Assembly: GCF_007896845.1 (NCBI RefSeq)
Contig: NZ_VOHS01000043.1
Coordinates: 1-38,968 of the forward strand
Length of the DNA: 38,968 nucleotides
Direction of reading: 5' to 3'
DNA from: Chitinophaga pinensis
GTDB lineage: Bacteria > Bacteroidota > Bacteroidia > Chitinophagales > Chitinophagaceae
Shown here in pieces: positions 26,492 through 37,613 of this stretch (positions are counted from its first letter, which is position 1; every line of letters begins with the position of its first letter). Position numbers and translations under genes: made by a program. Under the pieces are notes generated by a model that was not told where the DNA came from, did no database searches, and saw nothing but the letters and a program-made list of their open reading frames with translations.

Positions 26492-26519
26492 TGGCGGTAG
26501 ACTCTTTTTGAGGTGTCAT
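26492..26519 (+). promoter_or_regulatory. Candidate ECF-sigma promoter, copy D (susD3 block)
   Basis: TGGCGGTA at 26492-26499 and GGTGTCAT at 26512-26519, with the same 19-bp step. It lies about 60 bp before the susD3 ATG and directly behind a terminator, as expected for a new transcription unit. Confidence 0.7.
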
Positions 26520-26578
26520 TATAAAAATGGGGACATAGATTTTATCACCAAAAACTGAACGCTACCACGTATTACGTT

Positions 26579-28287
26579 ATGAAACTGACCTTCATGTTCG
26601 CAGCTTCCCTGGGCCTGTGCATGGGAATTCTTTCACTGGTATCCTGCAGTGACAAGAATTTCCTCGATCAGACGGAGACAAGCAACCTGGACGAGAAATC
26701 GGTCTTTTCCGATAGTGCCAGGACAGTACAATTCCTTACCAACATTTACATTGACATCGGTTTTACCGAAAATGCCACCCGTTTCGGGAATGGTGGACTG
26801 GACGCCGCCTGTGATGAGGCGGAGCCGCAGAAATCGGCTTCTATTACTACGTCCGTCCAGTTTGCCACGGGAACCGTGAATCCTTCCATTATCAGCGGTG
26901 ACGCCTGGAGTCTGTGTTATACGAATATCCGGCGGGTCAATCTGCTGCTGAAACACTTGCCCGGAGCACCTATTCCTCCCTATATCCGGAATGTAATGGG
27001 AGCAGAAGCCCGTTTTCTGCGGGCGTGGTATTATGCCATTCTCCTGAAACATTACGGAGGGATTCCGTTGGCGGGAGACTCCGTGTATAATGTCACGGAT
27101 CAGATCCCGGCGACCCGCCATACGTTTAAAGCATGTGTGGACTATATCGTCTCCGAATGTGATGCTGCCGCTGGCGCACTTCCGCTGGAGCGTGTCCGCG
27201 AAGACTATGGCCGCGCCAGTGGTGGAGCAGCCATGGCGCTGAAAGCGAGGGTGTTGCTGTATGCTGCCAGTCCGTTGTTTAATGGCGGTAACGTAGATCC
27301 TCAGAATGCGCTGACCGGTTATACCGACAATGTACCCGGAAGATGGAAATTGGCGGCGGATGCAGCGGCTGCTGTAATGTCGTCTAATGCCTATTCCCTG
27401 TATGAGGACAATGCTACCGCTCCGGGGTATGGTTTCTATAAGGTATTTACCCTGCGTGTTAATCCGGAATATATTTTGGCGAGGATGCAGGGACTGAACC
27501 GCGAACTGGAAACTGCGTGGCAGCCCCCTTCCCGTGGTGGCGGACAAGGAGGATTTCCTTATCAGGAGTTCGTAGATGCTTTTGGTATGGCAAATGGTAA
27601 AGCGATCACCGATCCGGAATCTGGTTATGCTGCCAGTGATCCTTATAAGGACAGGGATCCCCGGCTTGCTTATTCTGTTATCCGTGATCAGACGCCGTTG
27701 ATACAGAACAATGGGCTGAAAGAGCCGGTCAATATTTATCTCACTACAGGTGGCAGTGGCGTCAGTCAGGACGCTGTAATGGCAGGAACGCCTACCGGTT
27801 ATTATACAAAGAAGATGCTGGATGAAAATATCAGCGCCAACTTTATCCATGGTAGTCAGCGTTGTTTTCCGCTGATCCGTTATGCAGAAGTGCTGCTCAA
27901 TTTGCGGAAGCCAGTAATGAAGCAGATGGTCCGTCACAAGCTGTTTATGATGCCGTACAGTTGGTGCGCAGAAGAGCAGGACTGCTGCCGTATGAATTAC
28001 CTGCGGGTCTTTCCCGCGATCAGATGCGGGAGGCGATTCAGGCAGAAAGGAGAGTGGAACTGGCTTTTGAAGGACATCGTTTCTGGGATGTAAGACGCTG
28101 GAAGATTGCTGAGACAACACAGAATAAGACGATGACCGGCATGAAAGTAGTACGCAACGGCAATAATGCTACCTATACCGTCTTTTCTGTACGTAAACAT
28201 AATTTCCGCAAGGCTATGTACCTGTGGGCAATTCCACAAAGTGAAACGGCTAAGTCTCCCGAACTGGCGCAAAATCCTAACTGGTAA
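26579..28287 (+). CDS. SusD/RagB-family lipoprotein 3, one frameshift
   Basis: About 569 residues after correction. Lipobox Cys23 (LSLVSC), then DKNFLDQTETSNLDEKSVF. The motif MGAEARFLRAWYYAILLKHYGGIPL is the SusD helical core, and AMALKARVLLYAASPLFNG marks the larger SusD subtype shared with SusD4. One missing T at about 27901-27903 restores RYAEVLLNFAEASNEADGP; as sequenced the first frame runs out of register to 28093. The C terminus AFEGHRFWDVRRWKIAE and SPELAQNPNW is typical. It opens a transcription unit with its own promoter motif and no SusC in front, an unusual order. Confidence 0.9.
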
Positions 28288-28297
28288 AACAAGCAGC

Positions 28298-28726
28298 ATG
28301 AAAGTAAGAATCCCCTTCTGTTTACTGATACTGTTGTTCGGTATCAACGCCTGCCAACGGCAGGAAATATCTGTGCCTGAGCAGATAAAAGACATTTCGG
28401 GTGAGTGGCGTATCATCAAGGCCGTCCGGAATGGCGTAGAAATTACCACGCTGACAGATTTTACGCTATTCAGAATACATTTTAAAGAGGGTCAGTACAA
28501 TATTGAAAATCCGATGCCTTTTGTCGTGAATAAAAATGGAAGTTATACACTGGATGATCCTGCGTATCCGTTACGCATCTCGTTCCTGCAGACGGGAACA
28601 GATGCTGCTGTCAGTACCGGTTTTACTTATCCGGTAGTGAATGGTAAACGCAATATGGTGTTTTCTTTCAGTCCCGGTTGCGCATCCAATACTTATCTGT
28701 ACACACTTGAAAGAGTGGCTCCCTAA
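28298..28726 (+). CDS. DUF5004-like lipoprotein
   Basis: A 142-residue lipoprotein, lipobox Cys19 (LLFGINAC). The mature part, starting EQIKDISGEWRIIKAVRNG, resembles the small DUF5004 proteins encoded in SusC/SusD loci of Bacteroidota, probably a lipocalin-like beta barrel. The function is unknown; a surface glycan-binding role is inferred from position only. ATG at 28298 is 10 bp after the susD3 stop; the frame is open upstream to 28166 but that would overlap susD3 and lose the signal. Confidence 0.75.
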   Translation: MKVRIPFCLLILLFGINACQRQEISVPEQIKDISGEWRIIKAVRNGVEITTLTDFTLFRIHFKEGQYNIENPMPFVVNKNGSYTLDDPAYPLRISFLQTGTDAAVSTGFTYPVVNGKRNMVFSFSPGCASNTYLYTLERVAP

Positions 28727-28747
28727 CCTGATTCAACACGACACGAT

Positions 28748-29710
28748 ATGAAAAAATATATATGGATTATAAGCGGGATGCTGTTGTTACTGGCAGGCTG
28801 TGTATTCCTTGATAAAGTGGTGCAGCCTGTTGATGCCAGACCTGGCGAAGAGATGACCATCACGATGGAAACGCGTATAGATGTAGCAGATGGCGGACGG
28901 TCCAATGTACGGCTGATCATTGGTTTTCTGGCACCTAAAAACTGGCAGGCCGGTGCTAATTCAGCTGTTACCTATACTACTAATACTTATGGTAGTGGCA
29001 AAATGGTGCCTGTACCTCTCAGTGTAGATGCTGGCGGTGGACAAAACTGGCCGGCAGCTCTGAAGAATCGTTTCGGCATGGGGGGCAATTTTATGGCAGA
29101 TGATCTGGAATGGGTGCTGTTCTGGACAGAACAGTCCTATAATGTGCCACAGGGCGTAAAAGAAACGATCAATGTCACGATCAAAACTATGCCCGGTCCG
29201 GAAAGTGTACAGTTCAAAACCGGCTATTTCGTGGGGACCAGTTCCGAAGGACTTAGTGATGTATTCGGCTCTAACAACGTGTATAAAAGCCGCTTCATGG
29301 ATTGCTTCACGGTAAGTGATGGTATCAGCGATCTGACTGATTTCTGTAATCCGCAGATAGGAGCTGTGACACCGGGTGTAGCGACAGATAATGACCTGCT
29401 GACGATATCTTTTGATCCGGATGTGGTGTCTACTGCACTTAGCGGGGAAGCGAATATCTATCTCTGTGCGAAAGCCTATACCAATACCGGCAAAATACTG
29501 GATGCCTGTATACAGACGGACCAGTCGAAGCTGAAACCTTATACAGGTCGTAAATCTGCTATTACTTTCTGGCCCCGTGCCTATTTCAGTATGCAGGACG
29601 GAGATATGCTGGAGAAGATAGAATACTTCTTTACGGATGCCAGCGGCAATACAAAAGTGGGTTACAGTAATACTGCCAATCCATTCGTCTACACGTTCAA
29701 ATGCCAGTAA
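28748..29710 (+). CDS. DUF4961-like surface lipoprotein
   Basis: A 320-residue lipoprotein, lipobox Cys18 (LLLLAGC). The mature part is rich in beta strands and resembles DUF4961 proteins, which usually accompany DUF5004 proteins and SusD in Bacteroidota. The region from about residue 210 (GAVTPGVATDNDLLTISFDPD) looks like a C-terminal beta-sandwich domain. No catalytic motif was recognised; a surface glycan-binding role is an inference. It starts 21 bp after the DUF5004-like stop and ends 2 bp before susC3, so it is in the same operon. The frame is clean. Confidence 0.78.
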   Translation: MKKYIWIISGMLLLLAGCVFLDKVVQPVDARPGEEMTITMETRIDVADGGRSNVRLIIGFLAPKNWQAGANSAVTYTTNTYGSGKMVPVPLSVDAGGGQNWPAALKNRFGMGGNFMADDLEWVLFWTEQSYNVPQGVKETINVTIKTMPGPESVQFKTGYFVGTSSEGLSDVFGSNNVYKSRFMDCFTVSDGISDLTDFCNPQIGAVTPGVATDNDLLTISFDPDVVSTALSGEANIYLCAKAYTNTGKILDACIQTDQSKLKPYTGRKSAITFWPRAYFSMQDGDMLEKIEYFFTDASGNTKVGYSNTANPFVYTFKCQ

Positions 29711-29712
29711 AC

Positions 29713-32700
29713 ATGTCGCATAAAAATTATACAATCACGCTCAATTATATTCAACGATATATCTCCGCTCTTGCCTGTCTGCTACTCCTGCTTTGCAGCA
29801 GAGTTTACGGGCAACAGTCTGCTGGTCTTGCCGGCAGGCTGGTGGATGCTTATGGTCAGCCAATGGCTAAAGCACTGGTTTATGTGAAGGGAACCGGCGA
29901 TAGCACCTTTACGGATGCAGCGGGAAAATTTTCTCTTCCGGCTACGCGCAATAGTATCCTTGTATTACAATATCCCGGTTATCGGAATCTGCAACATGTT
30001 GTTAAGGAAAATACCGTAGTGCTGCGGATGGAAGAAGTTTTTATTCCCAGTCCGGAACATATCCCTGTTTTATATGGAGAGGCTGATCGCCGCAGCAGTA
30101 TTGGTGCGATCGGGACGGTATATACCAGTCAGTTGTCTGCTACGCCGGCTACCTTATATGCCTATGCATTACCGGGTCGTCTGGCGGGGTTGTATACCCA
30201 GCAAAGCAGTGGTTTCCGGAATCCGGGTACCGGTAATAATTTTGATGTGGATGAATTTGTAGGGAACATTCCCAGATCAGGTGCACTGGAAGTAAATGAC
30301 AATTCAGAAATCAATCTGTGGTTGCGCGGACAGACACCAGTCACCATTGTTGATGGTGTACAACGTGATGTGTTTTCCATAGATCCGGAGAATATAGAAT
30401 CTATCTCTGTATTGAAGGACGGACTGTCCACTATTTTATTGGGACAGCGCAGTTCCCGGGGTGTATTACTGGTAACGACCAAACGTGCCCGCGCCGGTAA
30501 ACCACGCTTGTCATTTACCGCGCAAACCGCCATACAACAGTCATTAAGTATGCCCAAAGCCTTACCGGCATGGCAGTATGCATATCTTTTAAATGAAGCT
30601 TTACAGAATGATGGTAAAGCGCCTTTATACAAGGAAGCAGACATACGTGCTTTCCGCGATCACTCCGATCCTTATGGGCATCCTGATGTAAACTGGTATG
30701 ATCAGGTGCTGAGAGATAATGCACCGTTGACAAGGTATAATCTGAATATCAATGGTGGTGGAGATGTGGCCCGTTATTCTGTATCCCTGAACTACACAGG
30801 CCAGCAGGGTATCTTCAAAACATCACCGGAAAATAGTTACAATACGAATGCTGGTCTGAAAAGATACCTGATCAATACAGACATCAACATTGATGTAACC
30901 AGCAACCTGAATGTAGGCATGCAGTTATTTGGCCGTCTGCAGGAAGGTACACAGCCCGGAGCAGGTACCGGTAAGATACTGAATGATCTGCTTTCTACTC
31001 CCAATGCAGCCTATCCTATCAGAAATATCAACGGCAGCTGGGGTGGTACAGGCAATCTGACCACCAACCTGCTGTCATCGGCTATCAACAGCGGTTACAT
31101 TCAGGATAACAGCAAAGACGTGATGGCTAATGTGGATCTGCGGTATGATCTGGGTGACTGGCTGCCCGGTTTGTCACTCAAAGGAAAAGGAAACCTCTCC
31201 ATACAATCAGCCAATGCGATCAACCGCAGCAAGCAGGAGCTGGTCTACAGAATGGGTGTTACGCAGGACGATACGACCTATGCGCGCTTTGGTCAGGCCA
31301 TCACTCAGCGTAATGACTTTATCTCTGTGTTTAATGCACAGTATTTCTTCGGACAGGTATCCCTGAATTATGATCGTCAGTTTGGTGCGCATGGACTCAG
31401 TGCAATTGTACTGGCAGACAGGCGACAGACTATTTTCAACTACGACCTTCCGGGTAAAGCAACAAACCTGTCAGCGAAGGCGACCTACAACTATGCCAAC
31501 CGGTATTTTGCGGAAGCCGCTATCAACCGAAGTGGTTTTAACCGTTATATGCCGGGAAGACAATATGGTACCTTCTATGCAGGTGGCATCGGCTGGGACA
31601 TTGCCAGAGAAGCCTTTCTGCAGGACCAGTCAGGCTGGCTGAATCAGCTGAAGCTGAGGGGGACTTATGCGCAGACAGGCAATGGTATCGATAATTCAGG
31701 CTATTACATCTGGCGGCAGGATTTTAGTGAAAACAATGGTATCGGCGGTGGTATTTACGAACAGGGTACTGCGCGTTCACCCGGTTCCGGTTTTCAGGAA
31801 AATGGGCTGGCAAATACCAATATCTCATGGGAGACTGCCCGTAAGATTGACGTAGGCATTGACCTGTCTTTATTCAATAACCGGCTGCAGGTAACAGGCG
31901 ATTTATTATCATGACCGCTATGCCAATCTTTTACAGATAAGAGGGAAGAGCATTGGTTTATCAGGCGCGAGCTATCCACCGGAAAACATCGGTATCAACC
32001 TTTACAAAGGAGGGGAGCTGACGGTGACCTGGCAGTCTGATATTAACGATTTCCATTATTTCATTACTGCGAATGGAAGTGTTGAGCAAAGCAGGGTGAT
32101 TTTTATGGACGAACAACGCCGTGATTATGCATGGAATAAAAGAACCGGACAACCCGTAGGGATGCGTTCGGATATATCGCAGATGGCTTTTTGCAGTCTG
32201 CCGAAGAAGCTGCCGCTGCGCCAATTGTTACTGGTTATCAGCCATTACCCGGTGATATCAAATACAAAGACCTGAACGGAGACGGCGCGATTAATCAATT
32301 TGACGAGGCGCCTATCGGCGCATCAAGTCCACGTATATACTACGGTATAAGCGCCGGCTTTTCGTGGAAAGGACTGGAAATAAGCGCTTTATTGCAAGGG
32401 GTAAGCAACCGGACCAACTACGTAGCCAACTTTGCTACTGAAGCCGGCTTCCAGTTCCTCAACTTCACCTACGGACAGGCTTACGAGCAGATCACGGGGC
32501 GCTGGACTCCTGAGACAGCTGGTACTGCTACCTATCCCCGTCTGACTGCGGATGCCAATTATAACTACAATAAGGCCAGTTCAACTTTCTGGGTGCGTAA
32601 TGGTAACTATTTCCGCCTGAAGAACGTGAGTATTGCCTATAGCCTGCCTTATGTGTGGGTACAGAGGCTGAAACTGGGCGGTGTGAAAATCTTTGCCAAC

Positions 32701-32810
32701 GGCCTGAATCTGTTCACCCATGCTCCTTATGATTTTGTAGATCCTGAGGTAGGCGTAGGCGCCTATCCGATTCAACGGGTGCTGAATACAGGTTGAATAT
32801 TAAGTTCTAG
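29713..32810 (+). CDS. SusC/RagA-type outer-membrane transporter 3, broken by frameshifts
   Basis: About 1033 residues after correction, no STN domain. Signal peptide (ALACLLLLLCSRVYG), carboxypeptidase-D-like domain (GRLVDAYGQPMAKALVYVKGT), then a plug in which the usual VVVGYG TonB-box region reads HIPVLYGEADRRSS, as in a SusC subgroup that also has the segment YALPGRLAGLYTQQ. Breaks: about 31905-31912 (two missing T, restores a DYYHDRYANLLQ-like reading), 32165 (one missing T, restores MRFGYIADGFLQS) and 32792 (one missing T, restores NTGLNIKF and the stop at 32810). The start at ATG 29713 is 2 bp after the DUF4961-like stop. Confidence 0.88.
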
Positions 32811-32832
32811 TCAGCCATTTAAATAAAGTAAC

Positions 32833-34523
32833 ATGAAGCAATTCCCAACTATATTTTTCCTGGCCGGCTTCCTGATTGCGCTGGTGGCCTGCAGAAAGGA
32901 TTACGAAGCGGTACCGCTGGAAAAAGTGACGATAGAATACGTTTTGACAAAGACGATTCTTTGGGTACTTATGCGAATAAGTTCCTGAACACCGTGTATT
33001 CTAAATTACCCGGAGGGTATAACCGCATAGGCGGAGACCTGCTGGATGCTGCCTCTGACGATGCTATTTCCGGTTTTACCGGTACGACCAGTGTGTCTAA
33101 ACTGGCGACAGGTGCTTATACCTCGTTTGAAAGCATCGCGGAAGAAACACCCTGGAACAGTGCTTATGCGGCGATCCGGCGGCCAGCATTTTCGTTTCCA
33201 ATATCAATATTTCTCCGGTGAAGGATAAGTTGCCCAATGGCAATTCGGTGCGTTATGCATGGAAAGCAGAGGCCCGTTTTATCAGGGCACTGTTTTATTT
33301 CGAACTCCTGAAACGTTATGGCGCGCGTGCCTTTGATGGGGGATGAGGTACGGGAATTAGGTGATGATGTACAGTTGCCGCGTAGCTCTTTTGAGGAGTG
33401 CGTACAGTATATCGTGAGCGAGTGTGATGCGATTAAAGACAGTCTGCGTCCGAATCCTGTTGTAGCACCCGAACTGAACAGCCATCGTGCTACCAAAGGC
33501 GCAGCATTGGCATTGAAAGCAAAGGTATTGTTATATGCTGCGAGTCCTCTGTTTAACGGAGAGAATATTGATGCAGGTAACCCATTGACCGGCTATACCG
33601 GCTATAGCAAAGAGCGCTGGAACTGGCTGCTGATGCGGCCCGTGCGTTGATAGATGAAAAGACTTTTGCTTTACTGCCCAATTTCAAAGATATCTTCATT
33701 ACCAAAAATAATAGTGAGGTCATCTTCTTCCGTCAGGGAGGTAATACCACAGAGATCGAAACGACCAATGGTCCGGTAGGTTTTGCACAGGTTGCACGTG
33801 GCCGCACGAATCCAACACAGGAGCGATAGATGCATTCCCTACAGACGGGCCTTCCTGTTACGACCCTGCATCAGGTTATAATCCGAATGATCCTTATGCA
33901 CTCGTGATCCGCGTCTGACGATGAGTATTATTTACAATGGCGCCAGATGGCTGAATACGGAGATACAGACTTATGCGGGTGGTCAGCACAGAACCGGGCG
34001 GTGCGGAGCCGGGTACCAAGACCGGGTATTATATGCGCAAGTTCATGGGTAATTTCGAAAATGCGACTCAATACAGTAATACCAGTCATGACTGGATCCT
34101 GCTGCGTTATACCGAAGTACTCTCAATTTCGCGAAGCGGAAACGAATACAATGGTCCTACCGGAGAATGTATCAGGGGTGTGAAAGACCTGCGTGCACGT
34201 GCTGTATTACACCGGGTGATAATGGCCTTTATGGACTGCGTCGGGTTTGTCACAGATGAAATGCGTCAGCAGATCCGTAATGACGTCGCATAGAACTGGC
34301 TTTGAGGAGCATCGTTTCTGGGATATCCGTCGCTGGAAAATTGCACAGCAGGTGTATGGTAGTCCGCTGCATGGTATGAGTATTATCCGGAACGGAGGAG
34401 ATCTTAGTTACGCGGTGACGGAAGTCTTCAACCGGTATTCAATGCTCCGAAAATGTACCTGTATCCTATACCATACGATGAGGTATGAAAAACGACAATA
34501 TGCGCCAGAATCCGGGGTGGTAA
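32833..34523 (+). CDS. SusD/RagB-family lipoprotein 4, broken by many frameshifts
   Basis: Lipobox Cys20 (ALVAC). The pieces, read in order over three frames, give a complete SusD of the same subtype as SusD3: GTYANKFLNTVYSKLPGGYNR, RYAWKAEARFIRALFYFELLKR, ECVQYIVSECDAI, ALALKAKVLLYAASPLFNG, TGYYMRKFMGNFENATQYS, EEHRFWDIRRWKIAQQ, ending NMRQNPGW at 34523. Repairs I could place include missing bases at about 32944 (T), 33183 (G), 33321, 33621 (A), 33825, 33905 (A) and three between 34133 and 34150. It follows susC3 by 22 bp. Similarity to SusD3 suggests tandem duplication of a SusD-SusC unit. Confidence 0.8.
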
Positions 34524-34557
34524 GTTTTATTCCTGACATGAAATCAACTGATTGAAG

Positions 34558-37500
34558 ATGAAATATATTTTACTGTTCGCTGTTAGCCGTTTCTCTGTCT
34601 TCGATGGCGCGCAAAAGAACATAAGCGGTACTGTAAAAGACCTGAATGGTGTACTGCCCGGTGCGGCAGTTGTCGAGAAGGAGTGCCTACGAATGGTGCT
34701 ATTACAGATGCTGACGGCCGTTTAAACTGACCCTGAAAGGGAAGTCGAATACGGTGATCGTGAAGCTGATCGGGTTTACAACGCAGGAGATCAGCGTTCT
34801 GTTTATTGACGCTTGATGTCATATTACAGCCGGCTACACAGGGGATTGATGAGTAGTAGTGGTAGGTTTTACGCAGACGAGGCGTATCCGAATACCGGTG
34901 CGGTAAGTGGTATTACCGGCGCTGAGATCAGGAATGTGCCTACTGCTAATGTGCAGAATACCCTTATGGGGAAACTGCCGGGCTTTGTGTCGCAACAACG
35001 TTCCGGTCAGCCGGTAGGGATGCGTCTGATTTCTTTATCCGTGGTGTCAGCTCGCTGAACAGCGAGGGCAATAAACCTCTGATCATTGTGGATGATATTG
35101 AATCTCCTATGACCAGTTGCAGCAGATCAACGCAATGAAATTGAAAGTATTTCTATCCTGAAAGATGCTTCCACGACAGCGATCTATGGTATCAAAGGTG
35201 CGAATGGTGTGTTGGTGGTGACTACCCGCCGTGGTAAAAGTGGTCGTCCGCAGGTAAATGTACGTGCAGAGTCGGGTTACAGGCACCGGTAAAGACACCG
35301 AGATTACTGGATGCTTACAATACGGGTTTACTGGTGAATGAAGCTTATAAGAATGACGGTCTGACACCGTTGTTTACCGATGCAGATCTGGAATTGTTCA
35401 GAAATGGCAAAGACCCTTATGGTCATCCGAATATCAACTGGTATGAAACGGTCTTTAAGAAGTTTGCGCAGCAGGCGAATACCAATGTCGATATCTCCGA
35501 GGAACAGAGGCGGTGAAGTATTTTATTTCCGGTGGATTTTTGACACAGAATGGCCTTGTCAAAATTTTTCTGATCCCCGTAATGAGGTGAATACAAACTA
35601 TTTCTTCCGCAGGTATAACTTCCGCTCCAATCTTGATATGCGGGCTAATAAGACACTGACTTTGCGGTTGGATCTGACGGCACGCTTTGGTGATATCAAC
35701 GAGCCACATGCGGCGAATGTCGTGTCGGAGGTCTATAATTTTGAAAAGATACATCCTTATTCAGCCCTGTTATGAATCCGGATGGTAGTTATGCGTTTTG
35801 CAGCAGATACGAAAGACAAGCTGCCGACTATCAACGCGCGGCTGGCGAATGGTGGTTATACCCGTAGTAAGCGTACGGACTTTAACGCCTTATTCGGTGC
35901 TACCCAGCAACTGGATTTTATGACGAAAGGATTGTCTTTTACAGCTCGTGTGGCTTATGCCGGTGTGGAGCAATATTCAAGAAATCTGTTCCGTTCGGCG
36001 GATCCGCCTTCTTATCATTATAATCCGGTGGATGGCTCTTATCACTCGATCCGCGTGGCAATTACCGTTTGCAGGCCTATCGTGTGACCGGAAATACGGA
36101 TCTGTACAGCCGGAATGTGAACACACAGGCCTTCCTCAATTATGATCGCACGTTCGGATCGCATACTTTCAATTCACTGGTATTGTACAACCGGCAGAGC
36201 TATGCCTTTAAATCAGACGTTCCGGCCAATTTCCGCGGACTTTCCTCAGGCCGGCTATAACTATCAACAGAAGTATCTACTCGATTTTAATGGCGCTTAT
36301 AATGGGTCTGATCGTTTTCAGGCGAAAAAGCGAAATGGTTTCTTCCCGGCAGTGGGGGTGGGTTGGAATATATCGCAGGAGTCTTTCTTTAAGGAACGTA
36401 ACCTGCCTTTCAGTTTGCTGAAACTACGTGGTTCTTATGGGGTAGTGGGATCTGATGTGACTCGGGTAACCGTTATCTCTATCGTCAGGAGTATTACTAT
36501 AGCGGGGGTTATTCTTTTGGAGAAAATGATTCGCAGCAGGGTTCTATTTATGAAGGAGAACTGGGTAATATGGACGTAAGCTGGGAGAACGAAGAAGGCG
36601 GATATAGGTATTGATATGAACCTGTTTAAGGACAACTTTCTGTGACGGTAGATTACTTCCATGATGTACGTTATGATCAGCTGGTAAGGAAAGGATCTGT
36701 TCCCGGTATTATCGGTATCGGGTTTAGTCCGACGAATGTAGCCCGCACCAGCAATAAAGGTTTTGACGGCCAGATCAACTACCGTGGCAACATCCGCCGT
36801 GTGAACTTCACTACCAGTCTGGTATTCCAGCATTTCAAAAACAAGGTGTTATTCAAGGATGAGGCACAACCGGCTTTTCCATGGCTGCGGGAAACAGGTC
36901 GTCCTATCGATCAGCCATTCGGATATACTTTTATCGTTATTATACACCGGAAGATATTCAGAAGATTCAGGCGAATACGCATGATAAACCAGCTACGCCG
37001 CTCAGTGAATATCCGATTCAGGCGGGTGATCTGAAATATAAGGATCTCAACAACGACGGTATTATTGACAATAATGACCGCGGGCCTATCGGTCGTCCGA
37101 ATCTGGCAAATACAGTCTTAGGTCTGACTCTGGCGGCCAACTACAAAGGTTTTAGTGTCAGTCTGCTGTTTCAGGGAGCGTTTGGTTACAGTTTCAGTGT
37201 GGTAGGTACTGGTATCGAGACATTCCAGAGTCAGTTCCAGCCTATCCATCAGGAAGATGGACACCGGAGAATGCGGATAACGCGCAATTTCCACGTCTGA
37301 CCAGTAACCCGACTACGGTCAATAGTGCGCGTACCTACATGTCAGATTTCTGGCTGATCGACGCGCGTTATGTACGTCTCAAAACGATCGATCTGGGTTA
37401 TCAGTTGCCAGCCGTTGGTTACCACAACGACTTAACATGCGAGACTATATCTGAGTGCTTACAACCTGTTGACATGGACCAACTATGACAAATACCAGCA

Positions 37501-37580
37501 GACCCTGAGTATCCAGCAATTCCGCTGGTGATGCTTATATCAATCAGCGTGTAGTCAATCTGGGCACAGATCGGTTTTAA
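34558..37580 (+). CDS. SusC/RagA-type outer-membrane transporter 4, broken by many frameshifts
   Basis: The pieces in order form a SusC without STN domain: a carboxypeptidase-D-like start (NISGTVKDLNGVLPGAAV), NVQNTLMGKLPGFVSQQRSG, AIYGIKGANGVLVVTTRRG of the plug, DPYGHPNINWYETVF, barrel strands such as NFNGLSFTARV-like pieces around 35930, GFFPAVGVGWNISQESFFKE, AGDLKYKDLNNDGIIDNNDRGPIG, and a last strand close to LGTQIGF with stop at 37580. It resembles SusC3, which has DPYGHPDVNWYDQVL at the same place. Frame breaks are too dense (about one per 150 bases) to place each one. The span, about 3.0 kb, is slightly short for the family, as expected if bases are missing throughout. Confidence 0.78.
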
Positions 37581-37613
37581 ATAAACACAAACTAACGAGG
37601 AAAATTTGCGAAA

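Noticed and set aside
26633..28120. A 495-residue open frame on the minus strand
   Set aside because: It lies entirely opposite SusD3, which has clear family motifs; the antisense protein has no recognisable domain and ends in basic, low-complexity residues.
20208..32795. Programmed ribosomal frameshifting as an explanation for the broken frames
   Set aside because: No slippery heptamer with downstream structure recurs; breaks occur in many unrelated genes at ordinary short runs, and all resolved ones are missing bases.
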